Source of the DNA: Solirubrobacteraceae bacterium
GTDB lineage: Bacteria; Actinomycetota; Thermoleophilia; Solirubrobacterales; Solirubrobacteraceae
DNA: 53,808 bases
Assembly (NCBI GenBank): GCA_025934395.1
Contig: JAICYC010000014.1
Span: 1-53,808 of the forward strand
Reading direction: 5' to 3'
Part shown: positions 19,869 to 30,036 of the stretch, one piece after another
Layout of the letters: every line of letters begins with the position of its first letter
Position numbering within the stretch: the stretch's first letter is position 1
Made by a program: the position numbers and the translations under genes
The notes under the pieces: generated by a model
What the model was told of the DNA's origin: nothing
Databases searched by the model: none
What the model saw: the letters and a program-made list of their open reading frames with translations, nothing else

Positions 19869-20513
19869 GCCGCAGGCGCGCGGGCACCTCGGACATCGAG
19901 CAGATCAGCTCCGCGCCCGCCTCGCGCAGGGCCTCCGCATCGCTGTCGGCGCTGTAGCCGAGCACGCGCATCTGCGCCGCACGCGCAGCCTTCACCCCGG
20001 ATGGGCTGTCCTCAACGACCGCGGTTGCATGCGGCTCGAACCCCATCGCGGCGGCGGCGTGGAGGAACAGGTCCGGATGCGGCTTGCCGCGCGGGACCGA
20101 CTCGGCGCTGAACAGGGCGTCGGGCTCGAACAGCTCCCGCAGGCCGGTGAGCCCGAGCGTGAGGCGCGTCTTCGCGAGCCGGCCCTGAGAGGCCACGCAC
20201 GCGCGCGCGCCCGCCGCGAGCACGCCCTCGATCGCCGCGCGCGCGCCGGGGACGACCGCGAGCTCCGCTTCGAAGGCGACGTCGCGTTCGCGTTCGTAGC
20301 CCTCCGCCCAGTCAGCCGGCAGCGGCCGCCCGAGCTCCGCGCTCGCTCGCGCGGCGATGTCGGCGAGCAGCAGCCCCTGGTAGCGACCGCGCGATTCCTT
20401 GGTCGAGATCGCGATGCCGAGCGAGGTCAGGTTGGCGGCGAGCACGCGGTTCGAGATGCGCTCGCTGTCGACGAGCACGCCGTCGCAGTCGAAGATGACC
20501 AGCGAGGGAGGTC

Positions 20514-20939
20514 TCATCGCGGGTCCCCTGCGCTTCGTACATACCGCGCGCGGTACAGCTGACGCTCGTACCCCATCGCCTCCCAGAAGGCGCTCGCGAC
20601 CGGATCGGACGGCTCCACGATCGCCGTCAGGCGGGTGGCGCCGAGAGCGACCAGCCGCTCCTCCCCCGCCCGCAGGAGCCGCCGCGCGATGCCGCGCCGG
20701 CGGAGATCCGGGTGCGAGACGAGCCGGTAGAAGCTGCCGCGCCAGCCGTTCCACGCGGCGATCAGGGTGCCGACTATCCGTCCCTCGCTCACGGCGAGGA
20801 GCAGCGCGCCGGGGTCGTGCGCGAGGAGCCTGCGCGCCGCGTCCTGCGACCAGACCGCTGAGGACTCGTCGGCTTGCCACAACGCGAGCACCGCGGCGAG
20901 GTCGGCCTCTCCGGCGGTGCGGATATCGACGTCGCCCAC
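20514..20939 (-). CDS. GNAT-family N-acetyltransferase
   Basis: 141 residues from the GTG at 20939 (VGDVDIRTAGEADLAAVL), just 2 nt after the stop of the dienelactone-hydrolase gene. The acetyl-CoA site is HPDLRRRGIARRLLRAGEERL, the R-x-x-G-x-A pyrophosphate loop, followed by AFWEAMGYERQ, the usual last strand of the fold. It acetylates an unknown amine. The tight coupling on both sides puts it in one transcript with the dienelactone hydrolase and the HAD protein. No shared pathway is evident. Confidence 0.85.
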   Translation of the reverse strand: MGDVDIRTAGEADLAAVLALWQADESSAVWSQDAARRLLAHDPGALLLAVSEGRIVGTLIAAWNGWRGSFYRLVSHPDLRRRGIARRLLRAGEERLVALGATRLTAIVEPSDPVASAFWEAMGYERQLYRARYVRSAGDPR

Positions 20940-20941
20940 GC

Positions 20942-21670
20942 TCAGCCGCGAACGTGCTCGGCGAAGAAGCCGAGCATGCGCTTCCAACCGTCCTCGGCGG
21001 CAGCCTCGTCGTAGCCGACGGCCATCGGCGAGGGCATCCGCGCGAGCCATCCCTGCCAGCCGTCGACCTGCGAGAAGAACGAGTGGCCCGCCTGCTCGTA
21101 GGTCTTCACGTCGTTGGGCACGCCGAGCCCGGCGAGATGCCCCTCCAGCCTCGCGGCCATGTTGGAGCCGGCGATCTTGTCCTTCCTGCCGTAGCTCGCC
21201 ACGACGGGACACAGCCCGTCGAGCTCCGCGCGGTCCTCGGGCACCATCCCGTAGTTGACGGCGGCGGCGGCGAACCCCGGCTGGGCGCCCGCGACCAGCG
21301 CGAACCCCCCGCCCTGGCAGAACCCTGCGACGGCGATCCGCTCGCCGTCGACGCCATCCTGCGCTGCGAGCGCGCGCCGCACGGCGTGGACGTCGCCCAC
21401 CTCGCGCGCGACCCTGCCCGCGACCATGTCGACGAGCACGCGCGAGAGGCACACGATCCGGCGCCCGTGCGAGTAGAGGTCCGGTGCGAGCGCGGTGTAG
21501 CCCGCGTCGGCGAAGCGGCGTGCGATCCGGCGGATGTCGGCGTTGAGCCCGAACGACTCGTGCAGGACGACGACGCCGGGATGCGGACCCTCACCCGCCG
21601 CCGCGAACAGCTCGGCGTGGAGCTTCCCCCCGTCGTCGGTCGGCACCTCGATGCGCTCGCCCGCGAGCAT
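20942..21670 (-). CDS. Dienelactone hydrolase family protein
   Basis: 242 residues from ATG 21670. It is an alpha/beta hydrolase with a Cys nucleophile: GFCQGGGFAL (about residue 121), Asp in ASYGRKDKIAG and His in EQAGHSFFSQ. The oxyanion region is VVVLHESFGLN. The family opens lactone or ester rings in aromatic degradation, but many actinobacterial members have unknown substrates. It is the first gene of the DLH-GNAT-HAD operon. The minus-strand hexamer TATGGT lies 6 nt before the start and there is no Shine-Dalgarno. A second member of the family is at 41769-42449. Confidence 0.87.
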   Translation of the reverse strand: MLAGERIEVPTDDGGKLHAELFAAAGEGPHPGVVVLHESFGLNADIRRIARRFADAGYTALAPDLYSHGRRIVCLSRVLVDMVAGRVAREVGDVHAVRRALAAQDGVDGERIAVAGFCQGGGFALVAGAQPGFAAAAVNYGMVPEDRAELDGLCPVVASYGRKDKIAGSNMAARLEGHLAGLGVPNDVKTYEQAGHSFFSQVDGWQGWLARMPSPMAVGYDEAAAEDGWKRMLGFFAEHVRG

Positions 21671-21676
21671 CGCTGG

Positions 21677-21682
21677 ACCATA
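21677..21682 (-). promoter_or_regulatory. Candidate -10 hexamer (TATGGT on the minus strand), leaderless arrangement
   Basis: TATGGT ends 6 nt before the ATG at 21670. The start has no purine-rich ribosome site. The 106-bp gap to the divergent reductase gene (21777) must hold both promoters. Confidence 0.4.
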
Positions 21683-21776
21683 GCCCAACGATCCCGGGCG
21701 CATAAGATCAGCGCGCGGCGCGTCCGGACGCCGCAGCGGGTGCCGGCCGCACGCCCGGCGAGAGGGGATGGAGCAG

Positions 21777-22784
<1,008 letters not shown>

Positions 22785-24026
22785 CTAGGCGGCGCGCGGG
22801 CCGAGCTTCACCGGCAGCGTCTTGAGCTGGTTCAAAAACAGCGATTCGACCGCCTGCGGCCGGCCGTCCAGCTCGATCTCCGGATAGCGGGCGAGCGTCT
22901 CCTCGATCAGGATCCGCAGCTCCAGGCGCGCGAGCGCGGTGCCGAGGCAGAAGTGCCTGCCGCCCGCGCCGAACGCCTGGTGCTCGGGTTTACGGGTGAC
23001 GTCGAAGCGGTCGGGGTCCTCGTAGCGGGACTCGTCGCGGTTGGAGGACACGTACCACATCACGACCTTGTCGCCCTCCTTGATCTGCTGCCCGTTCAGC
23101 TCGGTGTCCTTGGTCGCGGTCCGCCGGAAGTGCGCGAACGCGGGGAACATCCGCAGGGCCTCCTCGACCGCGTCGGGCACGAGGGAGGGGTCGTCGAGCA
23201 GGATCTGCTTCTGCTCGGGGGCTTCCATCAGCGCGCGCATCGCCGAGCAGTAGGTCGCCTTCGTGGAGTCGTTGCCGGCGGCGATGAGCAGGAAGAAGCC
23301 CATCACGATCTCGTGCTCCTCGAGCTTCTCCCCGTCCACCTCGGAGTGGATCAGGACGCTGGTGAGGTCGTCTGTGGGGTTCTCGCGCCGTTCTGCGATC
23401 AGCTTCTGGCAGTTCTCGAAGATCTGCGGCACGTACACGGTCACGGCGTCCTGCAGGCCGTGCGGGTTCAGGTCGGGATCTGCCGCTCCGAGCGTCGAGT
23501 TGACGAGCTCCGCCCACAGCGCGTCGTCCTCCTCGGCGATGCCCATGAAGCTCCCGATCACACGCGAGACCACCGGCTGGCCGACGTCGGCGACGAGGTC
23601 CGCGGTGTCGCGGCCCTCGAGGCGATCGAGGGCTCTGCGCGTGATCTCGCGGATTCGCTCCTCGTGCTCGGCGATCCGCTTGGGCGTGAAGCCGCGCTGG
23701 AACAGCGCCTTCAGGCGGTCGTGCTTGGGCGGGTCCATCCCGATGAACATCGCCTGCGCGAGCTCGAGCGGGAAGCCGCCCGCTGCGGCGAGCACCCCGC
23801 CCCGTTCGGATGAGTAGGTCTCCCAGTCGCGGCTGACCGTGTGGATGTCCTCGGCGGTCGTGACCGACCAGAAGCCATCCTCCTCGGGGAACTCCTCGAA
23901 GCGCTCGGTGCGATGGATCGGGCACTTGGAGCGCATCTCCCTGAACAGCTCCAGCGGCGGGCCGTCGGCCCACAGCTCCTGCTGGGTGAGTTCAACGCTC
24001 TCGATATCGCGCCCCACGGTCGCCAT
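22785..24026 (-). CDS. Cytochrome P450
   Basis: 413 residues from ATG 24026, with GGAGG 6 nt upstream. All landmarks are present: I-helix AAGNDST (about 249-255; the usual catalytic Thr is Ser, followed by Thr), ExxR in EEALRMF (289-292) and heme ligand Cys about 360 in FGAGGRHFCLGTALARLE. MFIGMDPPKHDRLKALF is the usual C-helix region. The overall pattern, including MWYVSSNRDE, resembles the CYP124/125/142 group that hydroxylates sterol or branched-chain lipids; that subfamily call is inference. No ferredoxin or reductase gene is nearby. It is divergent from the SDR gene at 24151 and convergent with the reductase at 22784. Confidence 0.92.
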   Translation of the reverse strand: MATVGRDIESVELTQQELWADGPPLELFREMRSKCPIHRTERFEEFPEEDGFWSVTTAEDIHTVSRDWETYSSERGGVLAAAGGFPLELAQAMFIGMDPPKHDRLKALFQRGFTPKRIAEHEERIREITRRALDRLEGRDTADLVADVGQPVVSRVIGSFMGIAEEDDALWAELVNSTLGAADPDLNPHGLQDAVTVYVPQIFENCQKLIAERRENPTDDLTSVLIHSEVDGEKLEEHEIVMGFFLLIAAGNDSTKATYCSAMRALMEAPEQKQILLDDPSLVPDAVEEALRMFPAFAHFRRTATKDTELNGQQIKEGDKVVMWYVSSNRDESRYEDPDRFDVTRKPEHQAFGAGGRHFCLGTALARLELRILIEETLARYPEIELDGRPQAVESLFLNQLKTLPVKLGPRAA

Positions 24027-24150
24027 CCCAGACCTCCACTCGCCGCTCCGGATCCGATCGGGATCATACTGGCTGTACAGCCAGTTCGTGTGACCGAAGA
24101 CACGCTTCGCGCTAGGCTCGCGCAAACGCCGCACGACCATGGGGGGCGCC

Positions 24151-25092
24151 ATGAGCAGCACCTGGAGCAGCGAGCAGATCCCGGACCAGAGCGGTCGCAC
24201 GGCGATCGTCACCGGCGCGAACAGCGGCCTCGGCCTGAGCGTCGCACGCGAGCTCGCGCGGCGCGGAGCGCACGTGGTGATGGCGTGCCGCAACCTCCAG
24301 AAGGGCCAGGCGGCGCTGCAGGAGGTCGAGCGGTCCGCGCCGCACGCGGAGCTCGAGCTCGCCGAGCTGGACCTCGCGAACCTCGCCTCGGTCGAGGCGT
24401 TCGCGCTCTCCTACCGCTCGGCACACGGCGAGCGCGGTCTCGACCTGCTGATCAACAACGCGGGCGTGATGGCGCCTCCCCGGCGCGAGACCGCGGACGG
24501 CTTCGAGCTGCAGTTCGGGACGAACGTGCTCGGGCACTTCGCGCTGACGGGCAGGCTGATCTCGCTGATGGAGGGCCGCGAGGACGCCCGCGTGGTGACG
24601 GTGAGCTCCAACGCGCACAAGTTCGGGCGGATCAGGTTCGACGACCTGCAGTCCGAGCGCCGCTACAGCCGCTGGATGGCCTACGGACAGAGCAAGCTGG
24701 GCGACCTGATGCTCGCGCTCGAGCTGGACCGCAGGCTGCGCGCGGCGGGATCGACGATCAAGAGCATGGGTGCCCACCCCGGCTACGCCGCAACGAACCT
24801 CCAGACCGCCGCGCCGCCGCTCGCCGACCGGCTGCTGATGCGCGTGACGAACCTCGTGATGGCGCAGAGCGCAGACCTTGGAGCGCTCTCGATCCTGTAC
24901 GCCGCGACCGAGCCGGGGCTGGCGGGCGGCTCCTACGCGGGCCCGGACGGGATCGCAGAGCAGCGCGGGCGTCCGAAGCTCGTGAGCCCCAGCCGCGCGG
25001 CGCGTGACGAGGCCGTCGCCAAGCGCCTGTGGGACGAGTGCGAATCGCTCACGTCGGTGCGTTTCGCCCTGGGCGCGCCCGCGAACGCCTGA
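24151..25092 (+). CDS. Short-chain dehydrogenase of the retinol-dehydrogenase/protochlorophyllide-reductase-like group
   Basis: 313 residues from ATG 24151, with GGGGGG 4 nt upstream; ATG 24139 lacks a ribosome site. The cofactor motif is TGANSGLG, with NNAGVMAPP and the active site Ser in VSSNAHK and YGQSK (Tyr/Lys). MACRNLQKG after strand 2 suggests NADP. The long C-terminal part (DEAVAKRLWDECESLT) is typical for this larger SDR subgroup. The substrate is unknown. It shares a 124-bp divergent promoter region with the P450 gene, so a joint role in oxidising a lipid or terpenoid alcohol is possible but unproven. Confidence 0.9.
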   Translation: MSSTWSSEQIPDQSGRTAIVTGANSGLGLSVARELARRGAHVVMACRNLQKGQAALQEVERSAPHAELELAELDLANLASVEAFALSYRSAHGERGLDLLINNAGVMAPPRRETADGFELQFGTNVLGHFALTGRLISLMEGREDARVVTVSSNAHKFGRIRFDDLQSERRYSRWMAYGQSKLGDLMLALELDRRLRAAGSTIKSMGAHPGYAATNLQTAAPPLADRLLMRVTNLVMAQSADLGALSILYAATEPGLAGGSYAGPDGIAEQRGRPKLVSPSRAARDEAVAKRLWDECESLTSVRFALGAPANA

Positions 25093-25101
25093 GGTCCGGG
25101 C

Positions 25102-26415
25102 TCAGCGGAAGCGTTCGAGCACGCGCGCGATCGCCTGCGTACCGAACTCGACCGAGTCGACCGGGAGCCGCTCGTCGACGGAGTGGATCAGCCGCATGAA
25201 GCCCATCTCCTCGGGGAGCTGCATGGGCAGGAAGCCGTACGTCTGGATCCCGAGGCGCGAGAAGAAGCGCCCGTCGGTGACACCCGGCAGCAGCAGCGGG
25301 ATCGGCTTGGCGCTCGGGTCGAGCTCCCGCAGCGTGCCGGCGAGGGTGTCGAACAGGGTCAGGTCGGGCTCCGCGGCGACCGGCTCGTAGCGGATCACCT
25401 CGAGCTCGAGCTCGGTGCGCGCGAGCGCGCGCAGCTCCGCGAACACGTCCTCGGGGCCGAAGCCGGGAAGCAGGCGGCAATCGATCTCGAACGACACCTC
25501 GTCGGGGATCACGTTGATCTTCTCGCCGCCGCCGAGGATCGTGACGCTCGCGGTGTTGTGCAGCAGCGGGTCGAACACGCTCCCGCGCTCGCCGAGCGCG
25601 TCCAGCAGCCGGTCCGTGAGCTGAGGCCTGAGCACCGAGCGCAGCATCAGCCCCACCGGCGCGGGGACCTCGGGCACGATCGCGTCCACCATCGAGCGCA
25701 CCACCGGGGTGACGTGTACGGGCAGCCGCCGGCGATCGAGCCGGTGCAGCAGGCGCCCGAGCTTGCCGACGGCACCGCCGCGGATCGGCATCGACCCGTG
25801 GCCCCCGGGCCCGCGCGCGACCCCGCGCGTCCAGCAGACCTGCTTCTCGGCGACCATGATCGGGTAGAAGGTCGTGCCCGCGATCGGCATCGTGAACCCG
25901 CCGAACTCGCCGATCGAGAAGCGCACGCCCTCGAACAGCTCGGGGTGCTCGCGCACGAGGAAGTCGGCGCCGTGGTCGCTGCCGGCCTCCTCGTCGGCGA
26001 GGATGCAGAGGATCACGTCGCCGGGCGGCTCGCGGCCCCCCGTCTTGGTGCGCATGAACGCGGCGAGCATCATCGCCACGCCGCCCTTCATGTCGAGCGC
26101 GCCGCGCCCCCAGATGTAGCCGTCCGCGATCTCCCCCGCGAACGGAGGGTGCTGCCAATCGCCGCGCGCTGCGACCACGTCGACGTGCCCCTGCAGGAGC
26201 AGCGGCGCCGCCTCGCCGCGGCCCGGCAGCCGCGCAACGAGGTTGGGGCGGCCGCTCGCGTCGGCGATCGTGCGCACCTCGCAACCGAGGGCCTGCAGCT
26301 GCTCGGCGATGAACGCGATGCACGCCCGCTCATCGCCGGGCGGGTTGGTCGTGTCGAAGCGCAAGAGCTGCGCGAGCAGCTCGGCGGGTCGATCCTGCAG
26401 GCCTGCGGTGGACAC
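25102..26415 (-). CDS. M20-family metallopeptidase (ArgE/DapE-like)
   Basis: 437 residues from the GTG at 26415 (VSTAGLQDRPAELLAQLL), with GGGGAG about 10 nt upstream. The frame is open further, but that part is arginine-rich and not protein-like. Dinuclear zinc site: His in LQGHVDVV, bridging Asp in GRGALDMKGG, the Glu pair in LADEEAGSD, later EIDCRLLPG and the final His in LIHSVDERLP. A dimerisation domain is inserted in the middle. It would remove an N-acyl group or an amino acid from a small peptide. The gene converges on the SDR gene (9 nt apart) and diverges from Ku. Confidence 0.9.
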   Translation of the reverse strand: MSTAGLQDRPAELLAQLLRFDTTNPPGDERACIAFIAEQLQALGCEVRTIADASGRPNLVARLPGRGEAAPLLLQGHVDVVAARGDWQHPPFAGEIADGYIWGRGALDMKGGVAMMLAAFMRTKTGGREPPGDVILCILADEEAGSDHGADFLVREHPELFEGVRFSIGEFGGFTMPIAGTTFYPIMVAEKQVCWTRGVARGPGGHGSMPIRGGAVGKLGRLLHRLDRRRLPVHVTPVVRSMVDAIVPEVPAPVGLMLRSVLRPQLTDRLLDALGERGSVFDPLLHNTASVTILGGGEKINVIPDEVSFEIDCRLLPGFGPEDVFAELRALARTELELEVIRYEPVAAEPDLTLFDTLAGTLRELDPSAKPIPLLLPGVTDGRFFSRLGIQTYGFLPMQLPEEMGFMRLIHSVDERLPVDSVEFGTQAIARVLERFR

Positions 26416-26554
26416 CGCCGACAGTCTCCCCGATCGGCAGCGGAGTTGGCGGGCGGCCGACCAGCGACCGGTCTCCTCCCGCGATTCGCCGCGCGAGAGC
26501 ATGCGGGCGCGCGCCACCGTCTTTGCAGCGAGAGGTGAGACGGCGAAATAGTGG

Positions 26555-26560
26555 TACTAC
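26555..26560 (+). promoter_or_regulatory. Candidate -10 hexamer (TACTAC), leaderless arrangement
   Basis: TACTAC ends 6 nt before the Ku ATG at 26567. The preceding TAGTGGTAC recurs 6 nt closer to the start of the secreted-protein gene at 51127. No Shine-Dalgarno is present. Confidence 0.35.
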
Positions 26561-26566
26561 TCACCC

Positions 26567-27484
26567 ATGCCACGCGCCATCTGGACCGGAGCGATCAGCT
26601 TCGGCTTGGTCACGGTACCCGTGAAGCTCTACAGCGCGCTCGACCGCAAGAGCGTGCGCTTCCACCAGCTCTCCGCCAAGACGGGCGCGCGCATCAACCA
26701 GAAGCGCGTGGACTCGCAGACCGGCGAGGAGGTCCCGTACGAGGACATCGTCAAGGGTTACGAGATCGCCAAGGACCGCTACGTGGTCGTCGAGCCGGGC
26801 GAGCTCGACGCGCTGGAGCCCAAGAAGACGAAGACGATCGAGATCGAGGACTTCGTCGACCTGAGCCAGATCGACCCGGTCTACTACGACCATCCCTACT
26901 ACCTCGCCCCCGGGGCGGGCGGCGTGAAACCGTACCGCCTGCTGCTCGACGCGATGCGCGAAACCGGCAAGGTGGCCGTGGCGCGCGTGGTGATCCGCTC
27001 CAAGGAGCAGCTCGTGGCGCTGCGGCCGATGGGCGACGCGCTCGGGATGGCCACGATGATCTTCTCCGACGAAGTGCTCTCGCCCGACCGCCTCGACGAG
27101 GTCCGCGAGGCGAGCGAGATCAAGACGACCAAGCGCGAGCTCGACATGGCCAAGCAGCTCGTCGGCTCGCTCGCGGGGGACTTCGAGCCCGGGAAGTACC
27201 GCGACACCTACCGCCAGGAGGTGCTCGACCTGATCGAACGCAAGGCGCAGGGCGAGGAGATCGTCTTCCAGGAGCCGCCGGAGGACGAGGCGGAGCCCGC
27301 ACCCGACCTGATGAGCGCCCTGAAGGCGAGCCTCGAAGCGGTGCGCTCCCGAGAGGACGACGCGGAGCCGAGCACCCCCGCGAAGAAACGCACGGCGAAG
27401 GCCAAACCGGCCGCCAAGAAAGCAGCCGCGAAGAAACCGGCATCGAAGCGCGCCGGCTCCTCGCGCGCGACCGCCAAACGTTAG
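26567..27484 (+). CDS. ku: Ku protein, bacterial non-homologous end joining
   Basis: 305 residues. The homodimeric Ku ring is recognisable from the start: RAIWTGAISFGLVTVPVKLYSA, then FHQLSAKTGARINQKRVDSQTGEEV, Y-E-D-I-V-K-G-Y-E and ELDALEPKKTKTIEIEDFV. After the core (about residue 255) comes a lysine/alanine-rich tail (AKKRTAKAKPAAKKAAAKK), like the DNA-binding extensions of mycobacterial and streptomycete Ku. It threads onto double-strand ends and recruits LigD. The ligD GTG follows the TAG with no base between, so both are made from one message. The start is fixed by the conserved N-terminus. Confidence 0.96.
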   Translation: MPRAIWTGAISFGLVTVPVKLYSALDRKSVRFHQLSAKTGARINQKRVDSQTGEEVPYEDIVKGYEIAKDRYVVVEPGELDALEPKKTKTIEIEDFVDLSQIDPVYYDHPYYLAPGAGGVKPYRLLLDAMRETGKVAVARVVIRSKEQLVALRPMGDALGMATMIFSDEVLSPDRLDEVREASEIKTTKRELDMAKQLVGSLAGDFEPGKYRDTYRQEVLDLIERKAQGEEIVFQEPPEDEAEPAPDLMSALKASLEAVRSREDDAEPSTPAKKRTAKAKPAAKKAAAKKPASKRAGSSRATAKR

Positions 27485-30013
27485 GTGGCGCAGCGCGGCA
27501 AGCCCGCGCGCGTGCAGCGCGGCGACGACGCGAAGAAGCTCGCGCGCTACGCGCGCAAACGTGACTTCGCCTCCACACCCGAGCCCGCGCCGGGGGCCGA
27601 GCACGCGCGGGCGCCCGGGTCGGTGCCGGCGCCCGAGCACACGCGGGCGCCCGGGTCCGAGCCGGCGCCCCGCTTCGTGATCCACGAGCACAGCGCGCGG
27701 CGCCTGCACTGGGACCTGCGCCTGGAGCGCAACGGCGCGCTCGCCTCGTGGGCGCTGCCGAAGGGCATGCCGGACGCGCCTGGCGATAACCGGTTCGCGG
27801 CCGCCACGGAGGACCACCCGCTCGAGTACCTCGGCTTCCACGGCGAGATCCCGAAGGGCAACTACGGCGCGGGCACGATGACGATCTGGGACACCGGCAC
27901 CTACGAGACGCTCAAGTGGGAGCCGCGCAAGGTGGAGGTGCTGCTCCATGGCGAGCGGGTGAACGCCCGCTTCGCCCTGTTCCCGATCGACAAGGCGGAC
28001 CCGCCCAAGGACTGGATGATCCATCGCATGGACCCCCCCGCGGACCCCGACCGCACGCCGATGCCGCAGCGGATCGTGCCGATGCTCGCTCGAACGGGCT
28101 CGCTGCCGCAGGACGACGGCTGGGCGTTCGAGATCAAGTGGGACGGGGTCCGGGCGATCGCATACTCCTCGCCCGGCGAGCTGCGGCTCGAGAGCCGCAA
28201 CCTCAACGAGATCACCAACAGCTACCCCGAGCTGGCGCGCCTTGCTCGCAACCTCGGCTCGCACGAGGCCGTGCTCGACGGCGAGATCGTGGCGTTCGAC
28301 GGCGACGGCCGCCCCAGCTTCGGGGCGCTGCAGTCGCGCATGCACGTCGGCTCGCGCGAGGCCGCCAGGCGCCTGTCCGCGCGGACGCCCGTGACGTACG
28401 TGATCTTCGACCTGCTCTGGCTCGACGGCCACTCGCTGATGGAGCTGCCCTACGTCGAGCGCCGCGCCCGTCTCGAGGCTCTGGAGCTCAGCGGCGAGCG
28501 ATGGCAGACGCCGGAGAACGTCGTGGGACACGGCGAGGACCTCCTGCGGGCGAGCGTCGAGCAGCGGCTCGAGGGGATCGTCGCCAAGCGGCTGGACTGC
28601 CCGTATCAGCCCGGCCAGCGGGCGACGAGCTGGATCAAGATCAAGACGATGGGACGGCAGGAGTTCGTGGTCGCCGGGTGGCTGCCGGGGAAGGGACGCA
28701 GGCTCGAGACGATCGGCGCGCTGCTGCTCGGCGTGTATGAGCCCGGCGGCACGCTCCGCTACGTGGGGCGGGTGGGCACCGGGTTCACCGACAAGGAGCT
28801 GACGAGGCTGCAGCGCGTCCTCTCGCCGCTGCGGCGCGCCGAGAACCCCTTCGGCGCCGGCGAACGCCCGCCGCGGGAGGCCGTCTTCGTGGAGCCCCGG
28901 CAGGTGGCCGAGGTGGAGTTCGCCGAGTGGACCTCCGCGGGGAACATCCGCCATCCCTCCTACAAGGGCCTCCGCGAGGACAAGGACCCTGCGGCGGTCG
29001 TGCGCGAGGACCCGCAGGCGGGACCGCCGGCCGAGCACGCGGCCGGCCCGCGCGCGGCCGGGGCGCCCAGACGCCGGCGCGCGGCGCTGGTCCCCAAAGG
29101 GCAGGCCTCGGCGACGGTTGCGCTCGAGGGACGCGAGCTGAAGCTCTCCAACCTGCAGAAGCCGCTGTTCCCCGGGGGCTTCACGAAGGGCGAGCTGATC
29201 GACTACTACGCGGCGGTCGCGCCCGTGCTGCTCCCCCACCTCGCCGGGCGTGCGCTCACGGTCACCCGCTGGCCCGACGGCGTGGAGGCCAAGAAATTCT
29301 TCCAGAAGCAGTCGCCCGCGCACCGGCCCGACTGGGTGCGCACCGTGGAGCTGCCGGCCGGCTCCAAGACGATCGGCTACACGCTCGCCGACGACCTGCC
29401 GACGCTCGTCTGGCTCGCGAACCTGGCGGCGATCGAGCTGCACACGCCGCTCGCGCTCGCCGAGGCACACGACCGCCCCACCTCGATGGTCTTCGACCTC
29501 GATCCCGGAGAACCCGCGGACGTGATCGACTGCGCGCGCCTCGCGCTGCGCCTCCGCGGCCTCTTCGATGACCTGGGGCTCAGCAGCCTCGTGAAGACCT
29601 CGGGCTCGAAGGGCCTGCAGCTGTACGTCCCGCTCAACGTCGCGGATGTCGACTTCGACGCGACCAAGACGTTCTCGAAAGCGGTCGCCGAGCTCTTCGA
29701 GCAGAACGACCCCGAGCGCGTGATCTCCAGCCAGACGCGGGCGCGTCGAGGCGGCAAGGTGCTGATCGACTGGAGCCAGAACGACCGCAACAAGACGACG
29801 GTGTGCGTCTACTCGGTGCGCGCACGGCCGCGGCCCACGGTCTCCACCCCGCTCGACTGGGCCGAGGTGCAGGCGGCCGCCAAGAAGGGCGACCCGGCAC
29901 GCCTCACGTTCGAGACGAGCGACGTGCTCGAGCGCGTCGCGCGGGAGGGCGACCTGTTCGCGTCGCTGCTGTCGGTCAGGCAGCGCCTTCCCGACTTCGC
30001 CGCCGCTCGTTAG
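27485..30013 (+). CDS. ligD: Multifunctional ATP-dependent DNA ligase LigD (phosphoesterase-ligase-polymerase)
   Basis: 842 residues from the GTG abutting the ku stop. Domain order is phosphoesterase (about 63-185: FVIHEHSARRLHWDLRLE, GNYGAGTMTIWD), ATP ligase (about 195-500: adenylation Lys 218 in FEIKWDGVRA, VLDGEIVAFD, EGIVAKRLD, TSWIKIK) and primase-type polymerase (about 535-842: LSNLQKPLFPGG, TRWPDGVEAKKFFQK, the metal DxD in MVFDLDPGEP and KTSGSKGLQLYVP). This is the Pseudomonas PE-LIG-POL order, not the mycobacterial POL-PE-LIG order. The N-terminal 60 residues are a low-complexity linker with two 12-residue repeats. LigD trims, fills and seals Ku-bound ends. Confidence 0.96.
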   Translation: MAQRGKPARVQRGDDAKKLARYARKRDFASTPEPAPGAEHARAPGSVPAPEHTRAPGSEPAPRFVIHEHSARRLHWDLRLERNGALASWALPKGMPDAPGDNRFAAATEDHPLEYLGFHGEIPKGNYGAGTMTIWDTGTYETLKWEPRKVEVLLHGERVNARFALFPIDKADPPKDWMIHRMDPPADPDRTPMPQRIVPMLARTGSLPQDDGWAFEIKWDGVRAIAYSSPGELRLESRNLNEITNSYPELARLARNLGSHEAVLDGEIVAFDGDGRPSFGALQSRMHVGSREAARRLSARTPVTYVIFDLLWLDGHSLMELPYVERRARLEALELSGERWQTPENVVGHGEDLLRASVEQRLEGIVAKRLDCPYQPGQRATSWIKIKTMGRQEFVVAGWLPGKGRRLETIGALLLGVYEPGGTLRYVGRVGTGFTDKELTRLQRVLSPLRRAENPFGAGERPPREAVFVEPRQVAEVEFAEWTSAGNIRHPSYKGLREDKDPAAVVREDPQAGPPAEHAAGPRAAGAPRRRRAALVPKGQASATVALEGRELKLSNLQKPLFPGGFTKGELIDYYAAVAPVLLPHLAGRALTVTRWPDGVEAKKFFQKQSPAHRPDWVRTVELPAGSKTIGYTLADDLPTLVWLANLAAIELHTPLALAEAHDRPTSMVFDLDPGEPADVIDCARLALRLRGLFDDLGLSSLVKTSGSKGLQLYVPLNVADVDFDATKTFSKAVAELFEQNDPERVISSQTRARRGGKVLIDWSQNDRNKTTVCVYSVRARPRPTVSTPLDWAEVQAAAKKGDPARLTFETSDVLERVAREGDLFASLLSVRQRLPDFAAAR
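27599..27670 (+). repeat. Two tandem 36-bp units in the LigD N-terminal linker
   Basis: 27599-27634 and 27635-27670 are near-identical and encode E-H-A-R-A-P-G-S-V-P-A-P and E-H-T-R-A-P-G-S-E-P-A-P. They are in frame, so copy number could change without breaking the gene. Confidence 0.8.
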
Positions 30014-30036
30014 GGACTCGCGGCCGGCGCCCTGCG

